DNA of 64,000 bases, taken from NCBI RefSeq assembly GCF_014633365.1, contig NC_068344.1, positions 33,850,670 to 33,914,669 on the forward strand, read 5' to 3'. Below the pieces are notes generated by a model, which had not been told where the DNA came from, ran no database searches, and saw only the letters and a program-made list of their open reading frames with translations. Source of the stretch: Diospyros lotus. Its lineage: Eukaryota > Streptophyta > Magnoliopsida > Ericales > Ebenaceae. Positions 46,151-57,599 of the stretch are shown here, one piece after another. The position numbers and the translations under genes were made by a program. Position 1 is the first letter of the stretch. Each line of letters begins with the position of its first letter.

Positions 46151-48060
46151 CAAATGAATCAGTTGACTCGTTGACTAAATAGGTTATTATATTTTAAATA
46201 TAATTGAATAAATTATTATATTTATATATTTAAGGTCATATTAATTTTATAGTATATATATTTGTTAAGTTTGCCAAAATAATTAAAAATAATAATAAAT
46301 TCAAAAAAAAAAAACGTCACATGGCAACCCTAGGAACTGCCACGTGGGAGGCCATTATTAGCCCACCTGGCAATTTATGTAGCCAGGAAAGGCCCCTAAG
46401 TCGAATGGAAGCAGCCACAGTGGCCGCGTCCCCCCTTCCCCATGCTACCATGCAGAAGCGTGGCCAAGGAAAATGGGGGCGCTTCCCCCTCCCACATTGC
46501 CATGCAACAGCGTGGCCAAGGAAAATAGAGGCCTCCACCCCACCACTCTCGAGAGACGTCTCTCTAGAGTATTCTCACACCCCCGAGAGAGTTCCCTCAG
46601 GAGTGCCTAATGTGTGTCTCTACTCGCGCACTTGTGTACACTCACGTGTGCTCTCAACAATGCATCCTCGTGCCGACAACCCTGTAAGACTTAATCAAAA
46701 CCGTCTTTGATATGCTCGTCGAGAAAATCAGGCCACTCAATGCATGGATATCCCTCCCATCGTTATAAATATGGGGTCTTTTTCTTATTCGATACGCAGT
46801 CTCTCACACTCATATCTACTTTTTTGCATTCAACTACTTTATACTTTTGAGAGGCTAACTTAGGCATCGGAGGATTTGCACAGAGGTCCTCACCTGCACC
46901 CCTAACCGATTTTCTTTTTGGATAGGTCATCCATCCATCACTCTCAACCTAGCCAAGGGATTCATCCATCACCGTTGCTCCATCTGGAGATGGTCATCCA
47001 TCTCTCCCGATAATCACTCATCGTTTGGATAATCCACACGTCACACATTGCCCCGAATAAGTCATCCATCCCCCGAGTGAGTTATCCATCACTCGAATAC
47101 GCCGCATGTAAGTCATCCATTGCACAGATAAGCCACATGTGGGTCATCCATCGGCATTTTTCCATCTAAAAATTTATTGTTGTAACTGTGCAACAATAAT
47201 ATTGTTTCAACGTAATTTATTAATATTTTAATTTTATTATTAATATTAACTTTATCACTAATTAAATTATAATTTAAAAATTATATATTGTCGTAGCCCT
47301 TCATAAGAGTTCTTGTAAGTCGATCTTCCTAAAAAATCATGTGACAATTTTTCTTGAGAATCACTTCCCGAAACTATATCTTGCAAGTCAATAGTCCATC
47401 CAATCAAGCCTAACTTCCTAAAGAGACCTAGGGAGACCCGTCTTCCATGTAACTCTACCCCGTATTGTCCCACATAACATAACCCATCTATTTTAGGCTC
47501 TCATTATTTCGAGGGATCATTCTTTTATAAGGGTTCCTCACAAAGACTCTTTTTCAAATTTAACCCTAGGACAACACCAAGTGCACCATAAGAGCTTCGT
47601 ATTCTCACATGTGCGTGTCATGTGTCCCAATCACGGCCAATGGCTATAAACAACCCTCAACCCCTCATATTAAGTGATATTTCCCTTCGCATCCTTAACC
47701 ATACCTTTTATCCGAACTTTTCTTATTTTCTATTTTTCTCCAACATTTGGACTCTCTCTCTCTCTCTTCTTTCCCTTCACTCTTAGCAACCTTTCAAATC
47801 CAAGATACTCAACAACATTGCTTATCCTAGATATTATGCACAATATTACATTGCATGCTATATCTCATACTCCACCATGACACTGTCTCATTTAAACATT
47901 GGAAAGCTCGTGTTGGATAAATTCTCGCTTGCCTTTTGATTACTTATTGTCCTACATGCCATCCTCAAGGGATACATGAACTCTTCTAGACAATAGAGAC
48001 CCTTTAAACCATTATGGGTTCCACTCTTCCTCCAATCCTAGACCAGCTTTCTCAAACAAC
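46151..48060. other. Intergenic region upstream of NUP205
   Basis: No gene is recognised. 46750-46930 has TATAAATA (46764-46771) followed by CTCTCACACTCAT and TAGGCATCGGAGGA, a pattern seen at the transcription start of plant gypsy LTRs, so an LTR remnant is possible. 46925-47160 is a degenerate minisatellite built on CATCCATC words. Confidence 0.45.
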
Positions 48061-48300
48061 TAAGGGTGAGCATTCAGTTTAACCGAACTGAATCGATTAT
48101 TTTTTAGCCAACCGAATCAAACCATTTTAAAATGGATAATCGAACCGACTAAACCGAACAACTATACTAACCAATTTAACCGAAACCAAACTAACCGATA
48201 GTGAACTTGATTTAATCGAACTGAAAAACTGAACCAATTAATCACAAGAATAACCGAAAAAAACTTAACCGATTATACACAAAACTGACATAACCGAATT
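48061..48300 (+). repeat. Left terminal and subterminal repeats of the hAT element
   Basis: Begins TAAGGGTGAGCATT, followed by many AACCGAA and AATCGAAC words. Confidence 0.8.
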
Positions 48301-49759
48301 CCTACAAACAGAACCGAAATTGGTGATATATCCAAATTCCTACAAACAAAACCAAAGTTTGCAGCCAAAAGTTTCCCATAAAAAATGACATATATCCAAA
48401 GAAACTCGCATGATATAAAACCATAAACAAACATATAAACATACCCCCAATTTCGTCTAAACATAAATCATCAACATAAGTCTGCTGGAAACTAAGCCAC
48501 TGACTGCACTCTCACCTTGCAATTAAAACACAAAATAAAATACAATAAAAATTTTATATTTTTTTCTTTATTTAGGTGAGAGGTTTATACTCATCAGTGT
48601 ATGAGTGTAGTTATAGTCTAAATTTAAATTTATACTTTCTGGATGAGTTCAGGTCGTTCACTAAGAGATTTATTTATGGCAAAAGAAAAAGAATGTCACA
48701 CACATGCACATGCATTTGGATGGATTGATAACAAGATTTTTTATGATTTTTTTTTAGATAACAAATACTAGAAAATAAAGCAAGGCAAAAGTTGAAATAA
48801 ATACTAAACGTGAGAATATGAAATTGGATAGTACTTGAGTTAAGACAATTTCAGTACTAACCCGTTGATTCCCAAATTTTAGCATAAAAGATTAGCAACA
48901 TTAATTTAATTTCAGATATGAGGGTTTGTTATTAAATGCAATTAGAGATAATGATAGTTCTAATTTAAGTAATCCCCATACATGATATGCGAGATTCTAA
49001 TTTAAGCAACTACCATAAATTCAATTGCAATTAATACACAAAACAACTAAATTAATCATTCGGGTTTGGGTATGATAGCGTTTCCAGTTCTAGTAACTCT
49101 CATGCGTGACATGAAAGTTCTAAGTTAGGCTTACGTTCCAATCCAAACCTAGTGATTTCTCAATAATCAAAACACACTCATACTGAAGTTTAAATTAATG
49201 TTACTCATTTAAAGCGCAGCTTTCTTTGGGAATCATTGGCGTTGGACACTGTCCTTGCTTTAACCCAAGATTATATTTAGTCACTCATCTCCATTTGAAA
49301 ATTAATTAACAGAAATTTAAATGACATAATTTAAATAACAAAATTTAAATGACAGGAATTAAAATAGTAGAAACTAACCGGCCATTTAGGTGATGAACAA
49401 TTAAATGACAAGAATTAAAATTACAGAAATTTAAAAGCATAAACTAACCAACCATTTAGGCGGTGAATAATAAAGTAACCATAAATGACATAAGAATTTA
49501 AAAGAAGAAAGAAATGAAGTAAGATCACAAGAGGAAATACTAAAGAAAATGAGAGAGAACAAAAGCAATTCTCAAAGAGAGAATTCTAAGGAAACAACTA
49601 AACTTTCATTCAAGAATAATAATCACACTTACAAATGCAATCAAGTGAGCTATTTATAGGCCACAATATGCAATACAAATCACACAATTTCAATTATTCA
49701 ACTAGACATAATTATATCTAATGGGCACTCACACACTTAAATTTAAATAAATTTTAGGT

Positions 49760-49910
49760 ATAATACACATCTAATATTAAATGAATTTTAGCTAAAATAC
49801 ATACCTAATAAAGCACTCGTAAAATTAAATGGATTTTAGCTATAATACACACCTAATATTAAATGGATTTTAGCTAAAAAAACACACCTAATAAAGCACT
49901 CACATAAAAC
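49760..49910. repeat. Two copies of an ~82-bp tandem repeat inside the hAT element
   Basis: Units start TAATACACA..CTAATATTAAATG and end with AATAAAGCACTC. The second copy ends at the Cassandra insertion. Confidence 0.7.
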
Positions 49911-49914
49911 GAGG

Positions 49915-50531
49915 ATAGTGTATATCGAGAATAGTGTAAGGAAGGAAACAACACCAGCTGAATACCTTTTGGGCTGAATGTTGGCAAAAAACTCCCAAGT
50001 TAAGCGTGCTTGACCGGGGGTAATCCAGGGATGGGTGACTCCCTGGGAAGTTCATGTAGGCCCATCAGGGTAAGTTGTTCCGGTCCTTCCTATCGCTCGA
50101 ACAGGATGTTACAAATGGTATCAGAGCCGACCCCTAAGCCTCTGAGCGCGATGGTGGGGCAAACCTCAGCGAGGACGCTGAGTCCCCGAGGGGGGGTGCG
50201 TGTAGGCACCTTAGGCGAATCCCACATCGGCCATGCATCAGGGGGAGATCTAGGACCGGTTGTAAGGTCGCATGACGAGGACGTCATGTGCTCAAGGGGG
50301 GAGAATGTAATACCCTGAGAGCCCAGAGAAGTTAGTATATATCGAGGATAGTGTAAGGAAGAAAACAACACCAGCTGGATACCTTTTGGGCTGAATGTTG
50401 GCAAAGAACTCCCAAGTTAAGCGTGCTTGACCTGGGGTAATCCAGGGATGAGTGACCCTCCTGGGAAGTTCGTGTAGGTCCATCAGGGTAAGTTGTTCCG
50501 ATCCTTCCTATCGCTCGAACGGGATGTTACA
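49915..50531 (+). mobile_element. Cassandra TRIM retrotransposon with 5S-rRNA-like LTRs
   Basis: Left LTR ~49915-50113 (about 27 bp missing at its start) and right LTR 50306-50531 (TGTAATACCC to GGATGTTACA), around a 192-bp interior. The primer-binding site TGGTATCAGAGCC follows the left LTR (50116-50128) and the purine tract CAAGGGGGGAGAA precedes the right one. Each LTR contains the 5S internal promoter: box A AAGTTAAGCGTGCTTG (49997-50012, 50414-50429) and a box C-like GATGGGTGACT-CCTGGGAAG (50030-50050, right copy 50447-50468). No coding capacity. This is the defining structure of Cassandra. Confidence 0.92.
50306..50531 (+). repeat. 3' LTR of the Cassandra element
   Basis: Full 226-bp LTR with pol III box A and box C of 5S rRNA. 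Confidence 0.9.
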
Positions 50532-51458
50532 TATATTAGATTATATTATATATATATATTACATGCATACATATAATGATGTATATGTATTATATATAAT
50601 TTTATATATTATTATTATTATTATTATTATTTTTAAATTTTACTTTAGAACTTTATTCCATTCATCTTTCAATTTAAATTTGCATATAACCATAAAATAT
50701 ATATTAATATCTAATTTAAGCCATTTTTAAGATCAAAAGAAATGTGTAATTATAACATAATTTTTACAAAATTAACCACTAATCAGCCACACAACGTGAT
50801 ATAAACATATAAACATGCAACGTGAAAGACCAAAGTTCAACCAAACAAATCTAAACTAAAAGAAAGAACATAAACATATAAACATAAAATCTGTTTATAT
50901 AAACATCTAAACAAACAAATCTTCATTTTTGTGTTGTCCTCAACATAAGTCAGCTGGAAACTAAAGGCATTTATATAACAATCACACTCAACTACAACTC
51001 TACAAGTATTTTGACATGGCCCTTCCAAAATCTGATCACAAGTTGACTATTGATAAAAAAAATCTGTACTTACCTTTGAGTATAGATTTTGAAGCAACTA
51101 ATTATTTAATGACGTTAAAATGTTATCAGCCTTCCTCACCTACTTGCATCTAACCTACAAAAGAAGTGGAGCCAATATATGTTAGTCCATGAAGAAATTT
51201 GTTCAAAGCAATTCCACTTCAGAGTATACAAATAGAAATATTGTATAAGTACTTTTACCAATTTATGTTAATACCCATGAGGATAATTAGATTGATATTT
51301 TTCCCACCAAAAGAAATGCAAATGTTGAACTCAAGAACAGTGGAACATAAGCCCATTCAATGCAATTATTAATAGACCAACAGGATGTCAAAAAAGGACC
51401 TCAGGCTTCTAGCTAAGGTAAAATATGTATATAACATAGAACATTGGGATCATTTTGG

Positions 51459-51512
51459 AACTGGAACAAGATTTGGCACATTGTAACTGGAACAAGATTT
51501 GGCACATTGTAA
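51459..51512. repeat. 27-bp tandem duplication
   Basis: The word AACTGGAACAAGATTTGGC and its flank occur twice head to tail inside the hAT element. Confidence 0.75.
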
Positions 51513-52157
51513 CTACATGTTCTAAAATGTAATATCATGCCAGTAGACATTTATCGATCACACTCTGAATAAAGAATAGTGGACCAAAAGCCCAATTTTT
51601 TGTTGATTTTTTCCTTTTTTTAGGAAGCCTCTACAGAAATAATTACAAAAAGAAGTATTGGAATACATTGGCTACCATGTTCATTGTTTTTGGAACTTGG
51701 GTAACAATTTAAGACAAGTAAAATAAAGGCACTTCTCAGTACTCATGCCAAAGAAGTGAATTGATGTATTTAGTTGAACTCAAAGGTATAAGCATGTCTA
51801 AGGGCATTTGATAAATAAAACTATACTAAGGGAACTTTAAGCAATTATCAAAATTCTGGCCATAGATTACAGTTCTAATATAATGACGCTACTTGTAAGG
51901 GGTAACAAAAGGCATGTTATATGACAATGATGCTATGTGGAATAAACACTAGAAAATAACTGCATGCACCATACTGAATATAAAATATATACAACTAAAA
52001 AGTATAAAACATATATACTTACAAATGCACGAGATATTCAAAATCAGAAATCTAAATTTCTATATTAGACATTGAGTTGCTGCTTATGACAACCTTTGAC
52101 AATTCTAAAAGCAATATGCAAAATGAATTAGTTAATATCAAAGTAACATGTATTGAA

Positions 52158-54319
52158 CTAACTCTTGAGTAAATTTAAACGAGAGTAAAACTGAGTTTTA
52201 CCTTCTTCAAGTTGTTCAACATACTTTAAATCTTCTTCAACACTTATTGTGATAGATGATCGAAGCCAATCTTGCGTACAAATCAAGCTTTCAACCACTT
52301 TAGGAGATAGAGAGCTCCTAAATGGATCAAGTACTCGACCCCCAATGCTGAATACAGATCCAGACGCAACAGTAGAAACTGGAATTACCAATACATCTTG
52401 AGCCATCGAAGACAGAATATGAAACCTATGACAATTTGCTTTCCACCATTTCAAAATATTGAATTCTTTTAGTTAGAGACTCATACACTTTACTGAAATA
52501 CTTATCCAATTCCGAAGGCACAACTGTAGGTCCACTACCACCACCACACTTATGTTTTTTGAAGCGAGAAAAAAATAAGTTTTCAGAGTCATTCTCATCA
52601 TCCGCCACAATAGTTGGAGTAGCCACTTCAGATGGCTCTCTAGCATCATCTCGAGATCCGAACTTTTTCTTATTTCCTCATATAAAGCATGTAGGGAATT
52701 TTTTAATAATAAAACTACACCAACTCCTCTCTCACCCTGATACATCTCTTTCAGTACATATTTCATATATTCTAACTAGTATCTCGAATCAAGCACCACA
52801 ACAATATAAATTAAGTGATTTGTTTTATACGAATCCTCCCAATATTTATCAAACTTTTCTTTTATTTTTATCAATATTTCCACCATTTCAAAATTGCCAT
52901 TCTCCAACCACCCCTGTAAGAGATAATGCATCTTACCAAGCTCATGAAAAAATGTGTTGGATGTGACATATGATGAACTCGATACTCGCGAAGTTAGCTC
53001 ATAAAAATATTTCAACATTTTAACAAAAAGTCTGACCTTATTCCAATTATCAGTCTTCGGTCTCCCATCTATAGTAATAACTTGATTCAAATCAGTATTC
53101 CAATTACTTGTACTAAGATCAAATTTAAAACAAGGATCTTCTTCATCAAATTTCTCAAAAGCCCTTTCAAACTTTTGAGCGATCTTTAACATCAAGTAGG
53201 TGGAGTTCCACCTAATTACAACGTCCAACAATAACAAGCCCTTACATTTAATTTTTTCTATTTCAACACTTTGTTTGAATTTTCTCAATCTTGAGGGGAT
53301 TGTCTAACATATCTAACTGCATCCCTAACTCTTGTTACCGATTCATTTAGGTCTTTCTACCCATTTTGTACAACCAGATTTATAATGTGAGCCACACACC
53401 TCATAAGCAAATATTGCCCATTCATAATGCTAGTATCCCATTTTGCCATTTTTTTTTTCTTGAAATTAGCCACAACAACATCAATTGAACTAGCATTATC
53501 CATGGTCAAAGTAAAAACTCTATCATCCCATGAGACATTTCTCAATTGCCATAGCAATGGCATCACCCTTATGACTCGATACTGGACAAAAGTTTAAGAT
53601 TTTTTTCTTCAAAATCCAAGTATTGTCAATATAGTACGCTGTCAAGCACATATAATTTATCATTTGAATTGAAGTCTAAGTGTCCGTGGTTAAGCAAACT
53701 TTTTGATAATAATTTTTTAACTCATTCATCATGTTCAACCTCTCTTCACTGAATAATTCAAAACAATCATGTGTCATAGTCCAACGTGAAGGAAAACGAA
53801 ATTTTGGACAAATAACGTTCACAAAGTGTTTAAATCTCTCACGCTCAACAAACTTGAAAGGCAGCTCATCTACCATCAACATACGACCTAAAGTATTTCT
53901 TGCAAGCACTTGATCAAATTTTCAATTAACGACTGCAACAACATTATCACCACTATCTCTCTCACGCCCTATTGGAGTTGATTGAAAATATAATTCATTT
54001 GACGAGATTCTACAACATGAGGGAGGGTGTTTTCTTACAAGTTCCCATATGATTCCTTAAAGCTGTAGTCCCATTTTTTGGGGGGATCATAGTGGAACTC
54101 CTTAGAACAATAGTTGCATCTCCCTTTAATCTCACAATTTGAATTTGTAAATTTAGTAAAATGATCTCAAACCTCTAACCTAGCTCTTATTGGTTTTCTC
54201 TTTGCCTTCCCAAGTGATGTTGCACCTCTATCATTTTTTAGTTGGCTATCTTGGGTTGGTGCTATTGGTGCAGGTCTTGAATTATCATCAACACTAGGGA
54301 TATTTGTGGTGTGAGTCAT
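52158..54319 (-). pseudogene. hAT transposase (BED zinc finger, RNase H-like core, C-terminal dimerisation domain), broken
   Basis: From the ATG at 54317-54319 (MTHTTNIPSVDD) a BED zinc-finger region follows with DHFTKF and CNYCSKEFHYDPPKK. It is interrupted by a TGA where the family has Trp before DHF, and by a frameshift before the HMGTCKK-like end. The core includes FKHFVNVICPKFRFPSRWTM, FTLTMDNASSIDVVVANFK (with D), CVAHIINLVVQNG, and VVIRWNSTYLMLKIAQ. The C-terminal hAT dimerisation domain (PVSTVASGSVFSIGGRVLD, PFRSSLSPKVVESLICTQDW) lies at 52158-52430. Several stops and frame changes make it non-functional. It cuts and pastes DNA in intact relatives. It resembles the plant RICESLEEPER/DAYSLEEPER type. 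Confidence 0.87.
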
Positions 54320-55914
54320 GTCTTATTCTCTTGCTATCTAAAATTAGATTATTAATACAATTGACAATTGTAAATTTAATTTAGATGTATTTAAAGACTA
54401 AAGAGTAATTTTAATTTAATTTAAATATTTTTAAAGACTAAAGACTATAGTTGGAAAGGACTGAGGGCATTTATGTACATAAATTCGGAAACCCAACACA
54501 TGAAGATAAGGATCAATTACAAAAATACCATATAGGAGTATGGCTTTACGTACATTGCAAGAGGATGACGTTGAGGCTGCCATTTTCGAATAAAGTACCA
54601 GTGTAATAACATTTATACTCCCTGTTACATTATAATAATATTATCAAAATTAGTCTCTTTCAAATAATAGTAATGTTGTCATTACTATTATTTGAATGGC
54701 CTTGGAAGGATAATCTTAGTGGGGTTTAAATAATACCACTGTTAGTATTCATAGAAACCTATATTCATAAGCAGTGCACTATTTTGTGCAATTGTGTAAG
54801 CATATCGGTTGATTATAAATGAAGTCGAAAGTTAAACCCTAGTTTGAAAGCAAAGAACGAATTAGGAATGTATACTTTTCTCATCAATATTCAATAATGA
54901 ACCTCAAGACAACACAAAATAAAGTTCAACTGATCATATGGTGTATACAAAATAAAATAAAATATATTGAAAGAGATTATCGCTGAGGGCATATTGATGT
55001 CCCCAAAGAGGTTTTTAGTTAGGCAATAACAAGGCAAGGTAAATCAAAGCATAGGTAGCTAACACAATTAGCACCAGTTTGGTTCTATTGTTATAACATA
55101 TTGTGTTGATAATTATATGTAATTGTTATAATTTTTAAGGTTGGGGAGATAGAGATTGAGTACCTTTACATGACACGAGAAAATGCATATTGGTAAGCTA
55201 AGAAATGGGATCTTCTAGGAGAAAGTATTTACCCCAATTTGGTTATACACTTCTACTGGTTCAAATCATTCCTGAAATATCACCTTATTTTTGCTAACTT
55301 ATAGTTTTTCTTTTCTTTTCATTATTAAAAAACTAGTATAATTACTGTTCTTAGTCTTACTAATCTTATAAGAGTATTATTGTTCTTAGTCTTACTAGTA
55401 TCATTTTTTGGCTCACAAGAGTCAACAGTGTACATACACAAAGTTGAGTGGTGTATGCTGCATATCAAAACCAAAACGACAAAACCAAAATAAATCAAAA
55501 AATACCTAGGAATAGACGGTCGATGGCCGGACAGACGGTGGATGGACAGCAGACGGTCATCGTTGATATCTACATAACCAAAACAGAGTTAAATACCAGA
55601 GAGAGAGAGAGAGCAAGACACGATGAGACTCACAGTGTGACTATGTCGACGTCTAATAACAAAGGCCCAAAGGAATGGTGACAGATGGCGGAGGCGACGA
55701 ATGAACCGAGGGCGACAGACTGCAGCAACAACGACGGTCGAGGTTTCGAAACTCAACAGGGGGTTAGGGTTTTGCTTTCTCTCTCTTTGAACTTCAGAAG
55801 TCTCTCAAATTGAATGACAAATGGGAAATGGCAATGGTACGCGAACAGAACTAGGGTTAGGGTGGGTTATTTCTAAACACAAAACGACGTTGTTTTAAGA
55901 AATACAAAATGGCG

Positions 55915-56083
55915 TCGTTCCATAGTTCGATCAGTTCGATTTTTCGGGTAATCAGTCAAACCAAACCGAATCAATAAATCGAATTGAACCCCAACCAACC
56001 CACTAATCGAACCGCTAATCGATAAGCTATAAAAATGAATCGAACCGACCAGTTCGATTAAACCGAAAAAATGCACACCCCTA
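55915..56083 (-). repeat. Right terminal and subterminal repeats of the hAT element
   Basis: Ends AATGCACACCCCTA with many AATCGAACC words, in inverted orientation to 48061-48300. Confidence 0.8.
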
Positions 56084-56091
56084 CAAACAAC

Positions 56092-57590
56092 AGGTCAAGC
56101 TTGCCTTGAATGATCATCCACCTTTTTCAAGGTTGTGGTCTTCTCAACATAAGATATTATTTTTTTCTAGGTCTTGCCAACTATTTACTAATTGTTATAT
56201 TTTTGTTCAAAATAAACAAATATTAATTGTTATTTTTCAACAACAATCATATTTTAAATGCATTTGATACGAAAAATATTCATACTTGTATTATAGGGTT
56301 CTTCCATTGTAAGATTATTGTATTTAGGTAGAGTTATTTGAATCTTAATTTGGTATTTGTGTCCAAGCATTTTCGAAAGATATAGAGGTATTTAAATTTA
56401 AATTTAAAATTATTTTGATGTGTGTAACAGTTCTTTTAATTAGGGATAAAGTTGACGTCATTATTAAATTTAAAATATAATTAGATGACATTAAAACGAT
56501 ATCTAGCATAATAAAAAACCTAAACTTAAGCTTACAAGTGCAACATAGCTACGATGAATTTTTATTATTACTGAATTGCTATGTAAGAGGACTAGAAATA
56601 AAAAAAAAAAAAAAGGTAAATACTTTTGGAAAAAATCCATTGCAACCCACCCACAAATTCAGGTTCCCTTCAGTTCACACATTGGCTTGGCCTGCAAGAA
56701 AATGCCAGTAATCCTCACACAAATCCCTTGTTGGGCTTGTTTGGGCCTTAGAGTGTTCTTCAGTTGGATTTAATTTTAGGGCAAATTACGTGGACTGACA
56801 CCCAAAATGTTTGGGCCCTTTTTCCACCACCATTTGGGCCCGTTTGCTAGGTTGGCAGTTTTTAATTTGATTGTTTCGTTAAGTAACACCTTTTATTTTT
56901 GAGATGATACTAACTTTAGATATTTTGGTATTTGATATTTTTCGTTAGATTGCATAAAATAGAAATAAAAAATAATTTTATATGAAATAAAAATAAAAAA
57001 CAATATTTTTCAAAATAATAAAAAATGAAAACAAAAGATAAATCATAAATAATAAAAAATATAGGGTACTTTTGTAGATATAATGTTTAATATAAGAAAT
57101 TATAAAAACTATTATAATTTTTTACAAATGAGAATCACCAAATCAAAATTGTGAATTGACTGCAATATCGAGTACATAGTTGTAAATTGACAATGGCACT
57201 GAGCAATCGATGGCGAGGGGGAATGTGAACCAGAGTTGAAAATTCGAGCAATTGAACATTGAGCAACCAAGCAATCGAAATTGTGAATTGACAACAACAC
57301 CAAGCTCCGAGCATCGAGCAACCAGCTGACAAAGTAAATGATGATAAAGAGACGATTAGAAAATCGAGAGCCAAAAGAGGAACTCGGGTAGCTCAGAACT
57401 TGTGAGAATGAATATAATTCAAACTTTAACTCATGTTTATAGACAAAAATATGTTTTTAATATTTTTAACTTATTACAAACGACCTAAAATGTTTCTAAA
57501 ATTATAAAAATAACTCAAAAATATTTTTTTCAGTCATTTTAGTGCATCACAAATTTTCGACATTGCTCTTGCTTTAGGATTCTAATAATG
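56092..57590. other. Intergenic AT-rich sequence
   Basis: No gene recognised. 57130-57330 contains a degenerate repeat of GAGCAATCGA/GTGAATTGAC words. An A-run occurs at 56599-56613. Confidence 0.5.
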
Positions 57591-57599
57591 AGAATTGAT

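Larger units (their letters stand above)
48061..56083 (-). mobile_element. 8.0-kb hAT transposon with degenerate transposase
   Basis: A perfect 8-bp target duplication CAAACAAC (48053-48060, 56084-56091) surrounds inverted ends: left TAAGGGTGAGCATT, right in reverse TAGGGGTGTGCATT. Both ends are followed by 170-240 bp rich in AACCGAA/AATCGAAC words in opposite orientation, the subterminal repeats typical of hAT elements. A hAT transposase pseudogene lies on the minus strand at 52158-54319. A Cassandra TRIM (49915-50531) and several tandem duplications lie in the rest. Confidence 0.9.

Noticed and set aside
46321..46710. Small protein gene on the plus strand upstream of NUP205
   Set aside because: Open frames exist on both strands over the same GC-richer patch, with an internal near-duplication (CCATGC..CAG.AGCGTGGCCAAGG). 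No protein family is seen.
49992..50055. 5S rRNA gene
   Set aside because: Strong 5S box A and box C similarity, but only part of a 5S gene, present twice inside LTRs with primer-binding site and polypurine tract between them. It is Cassandra, not an rRNA gene.
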